A model generated the notes under the pieces. It ran no database searches. It was not told the origin of the DNA and saw nothing but the letters and a program-made list of their open reading frames with translations. DNA of 64,000 nt, taken from contig NC_053391.1 in assembly GCF_905171765.1 (NCBI RefSeq), positions 689,249,257-689,313,256 of the forward strand, in the 5' to 3' direction. This stretch comes from Bufo bufo (Eukaryota > Chordata > Amphibia > Anura > Bufonidae). Shown one piece after another: positions 22,793-35,300 of this stretch. A program made the position numbers and the translations under genes. Positions within the stretch are counted from its first letter, which is position 1; each line of letters begins with the position of its first letter.

Positions 22793-23716
22793 TCATTGTT
22801 GAAGACAGACACAAGATATTGTGCAAGCTTTTCTTATATGTTTTTGAAAAGCTTCATCTCTTATCCCATAGATCAGTGGACTGAGTAATCTGGGCACACA
22901 CATGAACAAAACATAGTTGGAAAACGTCATGAAATACGTGTAATTTGCATAGGTCTCTATTGTGGTGGAGATGTAGGAGAACATACATAACAGTAGCTGT
23001 AAGGCATGGAGCAGCACAGTTTTCCCAGCTTTAAGGGCTGAAGAACCATCAGAACCGACCTTCCTGGCAACCAGCATGACATTAATGTAGGTATATAGAA
23101 TAATCAAGGCCACCATGGTGAAGCTGAGGATATTGATGGCTGACTTGATCCCAATTTGTATGGGACTTACCACCCTTGTAGCACCACACAACTCATAAAT
23201 GGAATATGAGGTTCTTTCTGCGAAGTAGCTCATGGTAATGAAGTTTACAGTACTTAGAGAAAATCCAATCACCCAGACCACAGCAATTGCATATTTTGCT
23301 GTCTTTGGTGTACACAACTGTAAGTGTCTCAGTGGGAAACATATGGCTATGTAACGTTCTAGAGACATGACAGCCAAGTTGTATGGGGTCATTAGGAAGA
23401 AACAACCAAAGTAGCTTTGAATGATGAAACAGACTATTACAGGGAAATCAATAGAATGCATGTAAGACAATACCATGAAATGTGTCGAGATGATAAACAA
23501 CATGTCATTGATGAGCATGTGGACAAAGAGGATGTATCGAGGGTTCTCTTGCATGTGAGGAGTGGTGAAGAAGACCTTCAGCATAACGGCGATTAAGTAG
23601 AAGAAGGAGGAGAAACACAAAAGGGACGTAATCAGAAAAACAGTTCTGGTGACATCATCAACCTTATAAGAGAACATCAGGGTAGCATTTTCAGGAGCAG
23701 AACTGGAATTCACCAT
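22793..23716 (-). CDS. Odorant receptor (seven-transmembrane, fish/frog type)
   Basis: Intact 307-codon frame from the Met of 'MVNSSSAPENATLMF'. An upstream in-frame Met at 23812 would add 32 basic residues atypical of the family, so 23716 is preferred. The N-terminus carries two N-glycosylation sites (NSS, NAT). Seven hydrophobic segments follow. TM3 ends in 'MSLERYIAICFPLRH', the counterpart of the MAYDRYVAIC motif; TM7 carries 'PRLLSPLIYGIRDEAF' in the position of the NPxIY region. The wording of these motifs matches receptors annotated as odorant receptor 131-2-like in fish and amphibians. It would be a G-protein-coupled chemoreceptor in sensory-neuron cilia. Coding sequence in one exon, as usual for this family. 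No disruption seen. Confidence 0.9.
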   Translation of the reverse strand: MVNSSSAPENATLMFSYKVDDVTRTVFLITSLLCFSSFFYLIAVMLKVFFTTPHMQENPRYILFVHMLINDMLFIISTHFMVLSYMHSIDFPVIVCFIIQSYFGCFFLMTPYNLAVMSLERYIAICFPLRHLQLCTPKTAKYAIAVVWVIGFSLSTVNFITMSYFAERTSYSIYELCGATRVVSPIQIGIKSAINILSFTMVALIILYTYINVMLVARKVGSDGSSALKAGKTVLLHALQLLLCMFSYISTTIETYANYTYFMTFSNYVLFMCVPRLLSPLIYGIRDEAFQKHIRKACTISCVCLQQ

Positions 23717-24460
23717 TGAAAACTGGATGGTAGCAATTCTTCTAGGAGATCTCACACAAGAACGTGACCGTGTTGAGCTCGTCAGATGTCTAGAATACAT
23801 TGATATCTGCATTATAACTCACATAGACTTCTCTAGTGCTGCACCTACCTATTGAGTACTTACTAATCAGACTAAAGTATAAACCATAAAATGTCCATGT
23901 TCCTGGCGGTGTATCACAGGTCCTCTACAGATGTAGCAGGGTTAACACAAACTCTTAACTCAAATTTCCTAACTCATCGTGTTATCTTGAAACAAAAGCC
24001 ATTGAAAAGCAATTGAAGGTGTAACGCATTTAGTTTAGATAACACGTCTCATGAAGCATGTGTGTTAACTCTACTACATCTGTATACAGATGGAGCATTT
24101 TAATGTCAGTAAGAATGTATTTACTTCTGTGAATCATCTTAAGAAGGTGTACATTATATCTTTGACATCACTGTCTGTGGGTGCAACTAAGGTCTATATT
24201 TCAGTATAGTGCTCCATAAGCTGCCCTATTACGGATGGAGAATGGTCTGGGGTTTTTTTTCTCTTCAGATTCACATGGAATCCAATACAAACAAACCCTC
24301 CATATGCTTTGGTGGGAAATCATAGGTAGCAAATAACAGTTCCACACAGAAGATCCTAAAGAGGATGCTGATTGTTAGGAGTCTCCTGCACCTCGAAGAA
24401 ACACCCAGTGGCCAGAAATAAGTGAATAACTCAAGTCCACCAGAATGGATTGTTACAGAA
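23717..24460 (-). other. Upstream flank of odorant receptor, no other gene
   Basis: AT-rich. Minus-strand AGs suited to splice acceptors occur near 23785-23815 (TATTCTAG, TTATAATGCAG) just upstream of the receptor start, which would permit a non-coding first exon further upstream. Nothing else recognised. Confidence 0.35.
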
Positions 24461-24468
24461 CAGCTGAT

Positions 24469-25663
24469 CAGGGGCGTAGTTAGAACCGACTGGGCCCCAC
24501 AGCAAATTTTAGAATGGGGCCCCACCACCACCACCACAGACACACTTCTTTGCAACCTTCTCATCCCATGTTAAATCCACTCTTGTGCCTATTTTACACT
24601 TTTTTTTAATGTAAATTATAGCATCCTTTTTGACGATGGACACGTGACCGCTTCAGTCAATAACTGGCCGCAGTGGTGACGCGTCATCTGTGTGGCACAG
24701 GACCCGCTTACAAGCTTCATGGGTGACACAGCACTGCTGCAAACAGTTATTGGCTGCAGTGGTAAAGTGCCCTGGTGTGTGAAGACCCAGGACCTACACA
24801 GATGGCAGAGATGCAAATTACCACACATTTACATATACATGCACCCGACTATCCTGGCACCACTTGGGTGCATATGTAAGTGTACCAAAGTAAGCACTAA
24901 TACACAGTGCAGCAGTGGGCTGGATGAGGGAGGCTGGCATGTGGATGGCAGAGGAAGGAGCGGGCAGAGGTTTGGATCAGCATGCAGCTGTCAGATAGCC
25001 GTCCCAGCCTCTGCCGACCTCCTTCCTTGGCTAGCCTCCTGTACTACAGTATGCATGCTATGAAAAATGGAAATGTGAACAAGGCCTAAGATCTCACCCC
25101 TTATCCACAAGATAGAGGATAAGTATCTGACTGGTGGGGATCTGACCACTGGAAATCAGAATGAGATCACAAGAATGAGGTGTTGGAACTACCGGTGGAA
25201 CTCAAGAGGGTGGCTCTGCCTGATGCACTGAAAACAACATGGAAGGACTGCACGCTCCAGGGGGGAGGGGCTATGAGAAGAGCAAATCACATGACAGGCA
25301 GTTCTTCCAGATCTATTACTGCTGTTAGGCTCCATTCACACGTCCGCAATTTAGTTCCGCATTTTGCGGAACGGAATTGCGGACCCATTCATTTATAAGG
25401 GGCAGCACGAGGTGCTGCCAGGACACGGAATTGCGGATCCGCACTTCTGTTCCACAAAAAAATAGAACATGTCCTATTCTTGCCCGCAATTCCGGACAAG
25501 AACAGGCATATTTTATTAGTACCGGCAATGTGCGGTCCTCAAAATGCGAAACGCACATTGCCGCTGCCCGTGTTTTGCGGAGCCTTACTGTATCTAGTAC
25601 TGCTCTGGGCCCCTTCATAGCTGGGGCCCCGAAGCAGCTACTTCCCTGCTAGCTACGCCACTG
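24469..25663. mobile_element. Non-autonomous hAT element
   Basis: Flanked by the exact 8-bp TSD CAGCTGAT (24461-24468, 25664-25671). TIR CAGGGGCGTAGTTAG on the left, complement of CAGTGGCGTAGCTAGC on the right, with GGGGCCCC subterminal blocks on both sides. Same end class as 3956-6662. The interior has no transposase and contains a MITE at about 25326-25586. Confidence 0.88.
25326..25586. mobile_element. Harbinger-like MITE (TTA ends)
   Basis: Left TTAGGCTCCATTCACACGTC, right complement of TAAGGCTCCGCAAAACACG. TTA at both ends agrees with the 3-bp TSD of PIF/Harbinger elements. The interior is made of inverted GCGGA/TCCGC half-sites and 'atagaacatgtcctattctt', which also occurs at 1496-1516. 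Confidence 0.62.
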
Positions 25664-25756
25664 CAGCTGATAGAGGGATTCCTGAAAAACTGACCCCTCC
25701 TTAGGTTTTCACACTGGAGTTTTAGTTTCCATTTACGAGATCCATTCAGGGCTCTC

Positions 25757-26394
25757 CCAAGCGGTCCAAAACGGCTTCTGCCACCCCCCATTGTGCAATT
25801 TTCATTAGCCGACGTTAGCTATTTGCTAATGTCAGCTGAGTGCAGTCATACGTGTCCTACCGTTGTCTGTGGCTTATTTCTTGTAAAAATCATACTTTTA
25901 TCATATGCAAATTTCTTCACTACCAGCAAGTTGGGAGTGTCACACTACACCCGGAAGAGAAGACTGCCGGCATCAGCGATAATCGGCAGTCTTCTCTTCC
26001 AGGTGTAGTGTGACGTAATCGGTGCAGGCGCACTGAGGAAGGAGCTGGCAAGCGCGCGTCCTTCACTCAGTACGCCTGCACCGATTGAGGAACGTTACGG
26101 CGCAGGCGCGGGAATTCAGCAGCAGACGGGGCGAGCGGGAGGAGGAGAGCGCTCGCTGGCCCTGTCTATCAAGAGGAGATGGGGCGTGTCTAGAAGCGGC
26201 AGATGCAGCGGCTACCAGCAAGTACACGCCCACCTTGCTGGTAGTGAAGAAATTTGCATATGATAAAAGTATGATTTTTACAAGAAATAAGCCACAGACA
26301 AAGAAAGGTAGGACATGAAGCTATTTTATCATATGCAAATAGCTAATGTCGGCTAATGAAAATTGCACAAAGGGGGGTGACAGAAGCCCTTTAA
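25757..26394. mobile_element. Second copy of the AGGGCTTCTGTCACC palindromic MITE
   Basis: Left end 'cggcttctgccacccccc', right end complement of TTAAAGGGCTTCTGTCACC. The arms pair 'attgtgcaattttcattagc' with 'gctaatgaaaattgcac'. The centre repeats the TACCAGCAAG/CTTGCTGGTA and CGCAGGCGC blocks of the MITE at 12235-19437. TTAA survives only on the right. Confidence 0.75.
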
Positions 26395-26396
26395 TT

Positions 26397-26760
26397 TATT
26401 CTCAATGGATAAGGATCCGCTCGGAATGCATCAGTTTGGCTCCATTCCGTCTCTGGAGGCGCCGCCTGCAGCGTTTTGGTGTCCGTCTGATGAAACTGAG
26501 CCAAACGGATCCGTCCTGACACACAATGTAAGTCAATGGGGACGGATCCGTTTTCACTGACACAATCTGGCACAATAGAAAATGGATCCGTCCTCTATTG
26601 ACTTTCAATGGTGTTCAAGACGGATCAGTTTTGGCGATGTTACAGATAATACAAACGGATCCGTTCTGAACGGATGCAGACAGTTGTATTATCTTAACGG
26701 ATGCGTCTGTGCAGATCCATGACGGATCCGCATCAAATGTGAGTGTGAAAGTAGCCTTAG
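26397..26760. repeat. GGATCCG-rich MITE fragment
   Basis: Repeated GACGGATCCGT/ACGGATCC half-sites, ending 'gagtgtgaaagtagccttag', the complement of a TTA-start Harbinger-like TIR. The left end is lost against the neighbouring MITE. Short minus-strand frames are composition artefacts. Confidence 0.5.
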
Positions 26761-27120
26761 ACACCCATCTGACCTAATATAAAACTTAGCAGATAACCAG
26801 ACATACTGTGTCTTTTTGGCATGTCCCTATTGTGGTGGAGTCCATGATCTGGATCCCTCCTTTATGCTATAACAATAGGGAACTTGGAGCTATAATGTCT
26901 GGCTTTAAGCTTGTAGATGGCCATAGACTTTAAGGAGACTATAATATTACTAACTCTGGCCACCCCTCCAGGACAATGGTCATCAACTTACGACTCTCCA
27001 GTGCTACAGGCTGAAGAACATTTCTCTTGGATATGGGAGAAGAGACACAAACCTGGAAGGGATCACTAACTTCTATCATCTATACATTCAGTTTCTACAT
27101 GCAAGCTAAGGGATACTCAC

Positions 27121-27206
27121 AGCTCTATAGTCAGCATCACAGCGTAGACACATGAGGGCTTCAGCTGCTCTTCTCTGAGGTCTCTCCTGGCTGCACGTAT
27201 TTATAG
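27121..27206 (-). promoter_or_regulatory. Candidate TATA promoter and non-coding first exon
   Basis: On the minus strand CTATAAATACG (27196-27206) is a good TATA box. About 80 bp downstream GAGCT|GTGAGTATCC (donor at 27111-27120) is a near-consensus 5' splice site. Odorant receptor genes often have non-coding upstream exons, so this could serve the receptor 3.4 kb downstream, with the hAT and MITEs lying in the intron. Inference only; an unrelated gene is equally possible. Confidence 0.35.
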
Positions 27207-27597
27207 TTGTAGGATGAAGCTCCCAGTAGAGTATGATGTCCATGGATTCAAGGAATTAGCGAGATGAATGTACAATTATAACACAAGAGACTTAGAAAGC
27301 TATTTTAGTTTCATGATTTTGAGGCAGTAAATGAGTCTCTGGAGAATCATCTCAAAGTTCCTTCACAACCTTGGTTCGGCTTGACTCAAAGGTGTATTTT
27401 TTCATGTGAATATTATACAGTAGTGGAGGCCTGATTGTCCATTGGCTGAGCTAGCATAGCCTACGGTACAGCCTAGAAAGGAATGGATAGTGGGGCTTGG
27501 TTTGTGGCCTGATTGGAGTATTCCTAAGGGCAGTAGGGTGAACCATGCCAATGATGGGAAGGGTGGTGTTGTGTTTCCAGAGAATAGAGTCTATGGG

Positions 27598-27860
27598 GCA
27601 CATTTATTAAGCCCTAAGCTGGCGAATGATGCACCAAAGTTATAAAGTGGCGCCGGCCTCTCGATAACTTCCGTGCATTCAGCGCCAGTTCTAAATGTAA
27701 CACAGCTGTCTTATATTTAGACCATTTTCTACTCCTAAAACAGACGTGAGCTGGGCGAAGTCACAGTTAGTGACGCAACTAACCATTGTGCCGCCATCTG
27801 CGCCTGAAATATGCCTAATTTAGGTGTATTTTAGAATAGTAAATGACCCTCTATATATTC
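27598..27860. repeat. MITE-like palindromic fragment
   Basis: Begins 'tggggcacatttattaagcc' and ends with sequence partly complementary to the start ('tagaatagtaaatgaccc'). GGCGC- and GCGCC-rich inside with inverted half-sites. No coding capacity; assigned on shape only. Confidence 0.4.
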
Positions 27861-28062
27861 ACCAACTGTAAGGGATTGTCTCTTTTCAGGGGGTCACACT
27901 CACAGATATCTCGCCAGACAATGGATTTTCATGTCCAGACTGTACATTTATTTTGGCACTCTTCTCATACAGGATAGTCCAGTTATCAGGCACTGGATCA
28001 GTTGCGGTTCCCACATACACAATCAAAATAAATGCTTGCCCGGCTGGGCTCTAACTAACATA

Positions 28063-28992
28063 CAGTACAGACCAAAAGTTTGGACACACCTTCTCATTCA
28101 AAGAGTTTTCTTTATTTTCATGACTATGAAGGCATCAAAACTATGAATTAACACATGTGGAATTATATACATAACAAACAAGGGTGAAACAACTGAAAAT
28201 ATGTCATATTCTAGGTTCTTCAAAGTAGCCACCTTTTGCTTTGATTACTGCTTTGCACACTCTTGGCATTCTCTTGATGAGCTTCAAGAGGTAGTCCCCT
28301 GAAATGGTCTTCCAACAGTCTTGAAGGAGTTCCCAGAGATGCTTAGCACTTGTTGGCCCTTTTGCCTTCACTCTGCGGTCCAGCTCACCCCAAACCATCT
28401 CGATTGGGTTCAGGTCCGGTGACTGTGGAGGCCAGGTCATCTGGCGCAACACCCCATCACTCTCCTTCATGGTCAAATAGCCCTTACTTTCAAAGTTTTC
28501 CCAATTTTTTGGCTGACTGACTGACCTTCATTTCTTAAAGTAAGTCGTTTTTCTTTACTTAGCTGCTTTTTACTTGCCATAATACCAATTCTAACAGTCT
28601 ATTCAGTAGGACTATCAGTTGTGTATCCACCTGACTTCTCCTCAACGCAACTGATGGTCCCAACCCCATTTATAAGGCAAGAAATCCCACTTATTAAACC
28701 TGACAGGGCACACCTGTGAAGTGAAAACCATTTCAGGGGACTACCTCTTGAAGCTCATCAAGAGAATGCCAAGAGTGTGCAAAGCAGTAATCAAAGCAAA
28801 AGGTGGCTACTTTGAAGAACCTAGAATAGGACATATTTTCAGTTGTTTCACACTTGTTTGTTATGTATATAATTCCACATGTGTTAATTCATAGTTTTGA
28901 TGCCTTCAGTGTGAATCTACAATTTTCATAGTCATCAAAATAAAGAAAACTCTTTGAATGAGAAGGTGTGTCCAAACTTTTGGTCTGTATTG
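28063..28992 (-). mobile_element. Internally deleted Tc1 element with long inverted ends
   Basis: Ends CAGTACAGACCAAAAGTTTG and its complement, at a TA target. The minus strand keeps the transposase C-terminus (28204-28476, 90 codons): 'TWPPQSPDLNPIEMVWGEL' with the catalytic Glu, running to 'KAKGGYFEEPRI'. The N-terminal 'MASKKQLSKE'-like start lies near 28580. The central domain with both catalytic Asp residues is deleted. The last ~100 bp of coding sequence recur inverted at about 28728-28835, so the inverted repeats include coding DNA. Same deletion junction as 36021-36957. Confidence 0.85.
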
Positions 28993-29041
28993 TATATAAA
29001 TAAGTTCCTACCTCACTTATAGGGCACAGTTCACAACTGCA

Positions 29042-29600
29042 ACTCGGTCCGGCTTTACTCATAGTAACATAGTATATAAGGCCGAAAAAAGACATCTGTC
29101 CATCCAGTTCGGCCTGTTATCCTGCAGGTTGATCCAGAGGAAGGCAAAAAAAAAAACAACTGTGAGGTACAAGCCAATTTTCCCCACTTAAGGGGGAAAA
29201 ATTCCTTCCCGACTCCAATCAGGCATCAGAATAACTCCCTGGATCAACGACCCCTCTCTAGTAGCTATAGCCTGTAATATTATTACACTCCAGAAATACA
29301 TCCAGGCCCCTCTTGAATTCCTTTATTGTACTCACCATCACCACCTCCTCAGGCAGAAAGCTCCATAGTCTCATTGCTCTTACCGTAAAGAATCCTCTTC
29401 TATGTTTGTGTACAAACCTTCTTTCCTCCAGACGCAGAGGGTGTCCCCTCGTCACAGTCACAGTCCTGGGGATAAATAGATGATAGGAGAAATCTCTGTA
29501 CTGTCCCCTGATATATTTTTACATAGTAATTAGATCTCCCCTCAGTCATCTTTTTTCTAAAGTGAATAACCCTAATGTTGATAATCTTTCAGGGTACTGT
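29042..29600 (-). mobile_element. LINE 3' end (second family)
   Basis: Minus-strand C-terminus of a non-LTR retrotransposon ORF2 (29258-29461), including 'AMRLWSFLPEEVVMVSTIKE', followed by a 3' UTR with 'aattccttcccgactcc' and the terminal ATAGTAACATAGTATATAAG block. Strongly 5' truncated. Differs from the LINE at 48559-49591. Confidence 0.75.
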
Positions 29601-29971
29601 AGACCCCCCATTCCATACTCAGCCAAATAGTCCACCCAAGGAGGTATCAGGCGTCACATAGCCTTGAGGCCCCTCAGCCCTCGTGACTGAGACCACCCAG
29701 AGCCTCCGCAGGACTCTGCTTCACAAACACTTTCCTTCCCCAGACTGACACATTGGGAGGTGCTTTATGTCGGCCTGATTACAGCAGGCCTCACCTGCGA
29801 TCACCTCAGGTGAGAGGAAAACATACCCTGGAATTAGGGGGAGGATTGGGAGGTCCCACTGCCAAACCTACCATCCCAATCCAATAAAATCCAGCCCTGA
29901 AAAAATAAAGAAAATAGCTTCAGCAACTAGGTTTGCTGATGCCAGCTCCATCTTCCTGGACTTTACTTATC

Positions 29972-30297
29972 TCATTTAGGTGAGATATAAACTACTTCCA
30001 GGGCTTCACCGTACACATCACTATTCACATTGCCACATATCCCTCCCCCCCTCTTCTTCAGACCGGAGGTCTGGGGAATTTCCCACATCGTACCATGCCC
30101 TCTGGAAGATGTGGTCAGTGTCACATTTTTCCCTCTATTCTGCCACCACCAGGCTAGCAGAGCTTGGCTTTTCATAAACACTAACTTTCTACCTAGCCTA
30201 CAATGTCTAAGGGACTCCTCCGTCTCCTCTTCGCTGGAGAACTTCTTCTTAGCTTTCTGTCTTGCTTCTCTTCCAGATTTCTTCTTAGGTCCATGAC
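29972..30297 (-). pseudogene. Unidentified basic ORF remnant, continues beyond the hAT
   Basis: Minus-strand frame with the lysine-rich segment 'GPKKKSGREARQKAKKKFSS' followed by acidic residues. With the hAT at 30298-37350 removed (TSD TCCATGAC), it is contiguous with 37359-37545, which also reads basic (KKREML..., SNKRRRQ). Not recognised. It may be the downstream part of the NASP/myosin chimera, or a fragment of a DIRS-type gag. Confidence 0.4.
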
Positions 30298-30870
30298 TAG
30301 AGATGTCGCGAACATAAAATTTTCCGTTCGCGAACGGCGAATGCGACTTTCTGCAAATGTTCACGAACGGGCGAACCGCCATAGACTTCAATAGGCAGGA
30401 GAATTTTAAAACCCACAGGGACTCTTTCTATCCACAGTAGTGATGGAAAAGTTGTTTCAAGGGGACTAACACCTGGACTGTGGCATGCCGGAGGGGGATC
30501 CATGGCAAAACTCCCATGGAAAATTACATAGTTGACGCAGAGTTGGATTTTAATCCATAAAGGGTATAAATCACCTAACAATCAAAAATTGTTTTGAACA
30601 ACGTTGTTTAAAACATCCAGTGTGTGTATACGATCAGGTATGATGTTGTATCGATCAGGTAGTGTAAGGGTTACGCCCGCTTCACAGACATTGACAGACC
30701 AAACTCCCCTTTTAATGCACCGCAAACAACCGCAAACAGTCCATTTGCCCAACCGCAAACTCCCCATTTGCACAAGGTTGGATACCAAGCTAGCCATGTC
30801 CCGTCAATGTCATTGAAGGTTTCTTCCTCCACCCAGCCACGTACAACACCAAGGGTCCCCGAAAGGTGAA

Positions 30871-31760
30871 TTGAATAGATTTTTCGAATGGGGAGATGGT
30901 TAAAAAAACGCTGGCTCCCTCCCCTTTGTTTGAATCCACGCCACGGTCACTGCGTCCGCGCCGTGCAATTTACTGTCACACCCGTGAGTGGTATTTTCTG
31001 TAGTACTATTCTCATCAGTTTAATCCCTGTATGGTCCCCAATCTGGGATCCATTTATTAAATTGATTTTTCGAACGGGGAGATGGATAAAAAAACGCTGG
31101 CTCCCTCCTCTTTGTTTGAATCCCCGCCACGGTCACTGCGTCTGCACCGTGCAATTTACTGTCACACCCGATATGAGTGGTATTTTCTGTAGTTCTCTCT
31201 TCTCATCAGTTTAATCCCTGTTATGTCCCCAATCTGGGGTCCATTTATTAAATAGATTTTTCGAACGGGGAGATGGTTAAAAAAACGCTGGCTCCCTCCC
31301 CTTTGTTTGAATCCACGCCACGGTCACTGCGTCTGCACCGTGCAATTTACTGTCACACCCGTGAGTGGTATTTTCTGTAGTACTATTCTCATCAGTTTAA
31401 TCCCTGTATGGTCCCCAATCTGGGGTCCATTTATTAAATTGATTTTTCGAACGGGGAGATGGTTAAGAAAACGCTGGCTCCCTCCCCTTTGTTTGAATCC
31501 ACGCCACGGTCACTGCGTCTGCACCGTGCAATTTACTGTCACACCCGATATGAGTGGTATTTTCTGTAGTACTATTCTCATCAGTTTAATCCCTGTTACG
31601 TCCCATATGAGGGTGGGATTGCCTTTTTTAAAAAAAAATTTAGACCGGGTACCTTCGACTGCCTTCACAGTGACAGACCAAACTGTCATACAACAAACTA
31701 AATTGATTTTTGGAACCGGGAGATGGAAAAAGCAGCTTGGTCGGTCCTCTTACTCCCAAG
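30871..31760. repeat. ~187-bp tandem repeat inside the hAT
   Basis: Four to five head-to-tail copies marked by 'cgaacggggagatggttaa', 'cgccacggtcactgcgt' and 'atttactgtcacaccc', spaced about 184-190 bp. Stop-free stretches on the plus strand (30888-31825) come from the repeat and show no conserved domain. Confidence 0.85.
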
Positions 31761-32350
31761 TTGGGGCACTGCGCGTGCACGGAGCAATGTGCTGTGACAC
31801 CCTATATGAGTGGTGTCTTAACTAGTACTATTCCTATCAGTTTAATCCCTGTTACGTCCCCTATCCGGATATATATGAAAATTTATGTTTTTTCTATGAA
31901 AAATTATCCAGCCGATCGCTTTTGGTCTGATCATAATGAAGCAATGGCCTTATCATCTGGGGTGTGGCAACATTGCCAACACACTCATAGAGGTGATGAT
32001 CGCTTCATTGTGATACGCAAGCCCCTTCACTACAACAAGGTAACGATGACGAAGGGGAATTGACACATGTATGTGCCTTTTTTTTGTTTTGTTTTTGCAG
32101 CCACAGTGCAGCACCAGAGGCCAGAAAATTTAGGCATGTACACATGCCTGAAAAATAATGTTATTGTTGCAGCCGCTGTTGTAGCAGCGGCCGGAAAAAT
32201 TGATGTTTTCAAGGCAGAAAGGTGACTAAAACATTGCGGCTTGAACCCTAGTTGGTGGCGGAGAATTCACGAAAGTCATCCGGTATGCAGACATTAAATA
32301 CAGCAGCGTGGGGACCATTTTGAGGCCAAGGCATGTCATCAGGCCTTTTG

Positions 32351-35300
32351 TTAGTCAAACGTATCCCCCACTGTCAGTCCCTTCGGGATCCATGCCTCAT
32401 TCATCTTAATGAAGGTGAGGTAATCTAGACTTTTTTGACCGAGGCGACTTCTTTTGTCAGTGACAATGCCTCCTGCTGCACTGAAGGTCCTTTCTGACAG
32501 GACACTTGAAGCGGGGCAGGCCAGAAGTTCTATCGCAAACTGGGATAGCTCAGGCCACAGGTCAAGCCTGTACACCCAGTAGTCAAGGGGTTCATCGCTC
32601 CTCAGAGTGTCGATATCTGCAGTTAAGGCGAGGTAGTCTGCTATCTGTCGGTCGAGTCGTTCTCTAAGGCTGGATCCCGAAGGGATGTGGCGATGTGTAG
32701 GACTGAAAAAGCTCTGCATGTCCTCCATCAACAACACATCTGTAAAGCGTCCTGTCCTTGCCGCCGTGGTCGTGGTAGGAGGAGGATTACTTTCACCTCT
32801 TCCCCTGTTAGATTCCCGTTGTGCTGTGACATCCCCCTTATAAGCTGTGTAAAGCATATTTTTTTGTTTTGTTTTGAACTGCTGCATCCTTTCTGACTTT
32901 CGGTAATTTGGTAACATTTCCGCCACTTTCTGCTTATACCGGGGGTCTAGTAGCGTGGCCACCCAGTACAGGTCGTTCTCCTTCATCCTTTTTATACGAG
33001 GGTCCCTCAACAGACATGACAGCATGAAAGACCCCATTTGCACAAGGTTGGATGCCAAGCTACTCATTTCCCATTCCTCGTCCTCACTGATGTCATTGAC
33101 GGTCTGTTCTTCACCTCAGCCACGTACAACACCACGGGTCCCAGATACGTGACAACAACGAGCACCCTGGGATGCCTGCTGTGGTTGGTCTTCCTCCTCC
33201 TCAAAGCCACATTCCTCCTCTGACTCCTCTTCCTCATACTCCTCTTGCAGCGTTGCCGCAGGTCCGGCAAGCGATGATGACAAGGCTGTTTCTGGTGGTG
33301 ATGGTGACCACAACTCTTCCTCTTCCTCTTCACACTCATCTACAACTTGATCCAGCACTCTTCGCAGGGCACGCTCCAGGAATAAAACAAATGGGATGAG
33401 GTCGCTGATGGTGCCTTCGGTGCAACTGACTAGGTTTGTCACCTCCTCAAAAGGACGCATGAGCGTCCAGTAACGTGGCAAAAAAATTCCCAGCTCCGCA
33501 GAGGCTGTCCTAGCACCCCGGTCATACAAATACTCATTGATGGCTTTTTCTTGTTGGAGCAGGCGGTCTAACATTAGGAGTTTTGAATTCCAACGTGTCG
33601 GGCTGTCGCAAATCAAGCACCTCACTGGCATGTTGTTTCGGCGCTGAATGTCTGAAAAGAGCGTCATGGCGATGTAGGAACGCCTGAAATGCCCACACAC
33701 CTTCCTGGCCTGCTTGAGGACGTCCTGTAAGCCTGGGTACTTAGACACAAAGCATTGTACGATGAGATTCAACACATGTGCCATGCACGGCACATGTGAC
33801 AACTTGCCCAAATTCAATGCTGCCAACAAATTGCTTCCATTGTCACACACCACTTTGCCGATCTCCAGTTGGTGCGGGGTCAGCCACTGATCCACCTGTG
33901 CGTTCAGGGTGGACAGGAGTGCTGGCTTTCAGACAAGTCAACCCCAAGACAGCGTGACACTGTCGTATCCGGGATGTGGAATAGCCCCTGGGGAGCTGGG
34001 GGGATTCAGTTGATGTGCAGCCAGACGCCGCAGCAGAAGAGGACTCAGCCGAGGAGGTTATGGAAGAGGATGGAGTAGGAGGAGTAGAGGAGGTGGCAGT
34101 AGGCCTGCCTGCAAGTCGTGGCGGTGTCTCCAACTCCGCTGCAGAGCCACGCATTCCATGCTTGGCAGCCGTCAGCAGGTTGACCCAATGCGCAGTGTAG
34201 GTGATATACCTGCCCTGACCGTGCTTTGCAGACCAGGTATCAGTGGTCAGATGGACCCTTGCCCCAACACTGTATGCAAGAGATGCCATGACTTCCTTTT
34301 CAATCACTGAGTAGAGGTTTGGGATTGCCTTTTTTGAAAAAAAAATTTGTCTGGGTACCTTCCACTGTGGTGTCCCAATAGCGACAAATTTTTTAAAGGC
34401 CTCAGACTCCACCAGCTGGTATGGTAAAAGCTGGCAGGCTAAGAGTTCCGTCAAGCCAGCTGTCAGACGCCGGGCAAGGGGGTGACTGTGACATTGACTT
34501 CCTACGCTCAAACATTTCCTTTACAGACACCTGACTGTGGGCAGATGAGCAGGAACTGCTGAAGGTGAGAGGCGGAGTGGCGGGTGGTTGAGAGGGGGCA
34601 AGGAGGACAGCAGTGGTTGACGTGGCTGAAGATGCTGGACCAGGAGGAGGATGGCGGCTTTGAGCTTGTGTGCTGCTTCTACTCGTCATCATGTGTTCAT
34701 CCCATAGGCGTTTGTGATGTGCGATCATGTGCCTTCGCAAAGCAGTTGTACCTAGGTGGGTGTTGGATTTCCCACGACTCAGTTTCTTTTGGCACAGGTT
34801 GCAAATGGCATCACTGTTGTCAGAGTCAGACACACAAAAAGAATGCCACACTGCGGAGCTTTGCAATGATGGCATTCTGGTGGTGGCAACAGCATGTGTT
34901 GATTGGCGTGCTGTCTGGCTGACCCCGGGTGCCGATACATGCTGTCTGACTGTGCCACTAGCTCCTTGCGACGACCTCCCCCTGCTTCCAACTCGTCTCC
35001 TCCTTCTCTCTGTCTCCCCTTCTGAACTTTCCCCCTCTTCTTCTTCTCTTCGAGCAGGCACCCACGTGGCATCCACGGACACATCGTCATCTTCAACCAC
35101 TTCACTTGTATCTGACACCTCAGCAAAGGAAGCAGCAGCGGGTACAACATCATCATCATCACACTGTACGTCCATGTGTGTAATGCTGCCTGACTGAGAC
35201 ATATCCCTGTTATCTCCATCCTCTGGCAATAATGGTTGCGCATCACTAATTTCATCCAACTGATGTGTAAATAGCTCCTCTGAGGGATCAAGTGAAGCGG

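Noticed and set aside
22793..23812. Upstream ATG at 23812 as the odorant receptor start
   Set aside because: It adds 32 Arg/Ser-rich residues before the glycosylated N-terminus; starting at 23716 gives the usual ~307 aa.
30888..31825. Plus-strand ORFs with repeated 'RKRWLPPLCLNPRHGHC'-type sequence
   Set aside because: Translation of the ~187-bp tandem repeat antisense to the hAT; no domain and the repeat, not selection, explains conservation.
34584..35197. Plus-strand ORFs of 112-156 codons over the hAT BED region
   Set aside because: Antisense to the BED-finger transposase frame.
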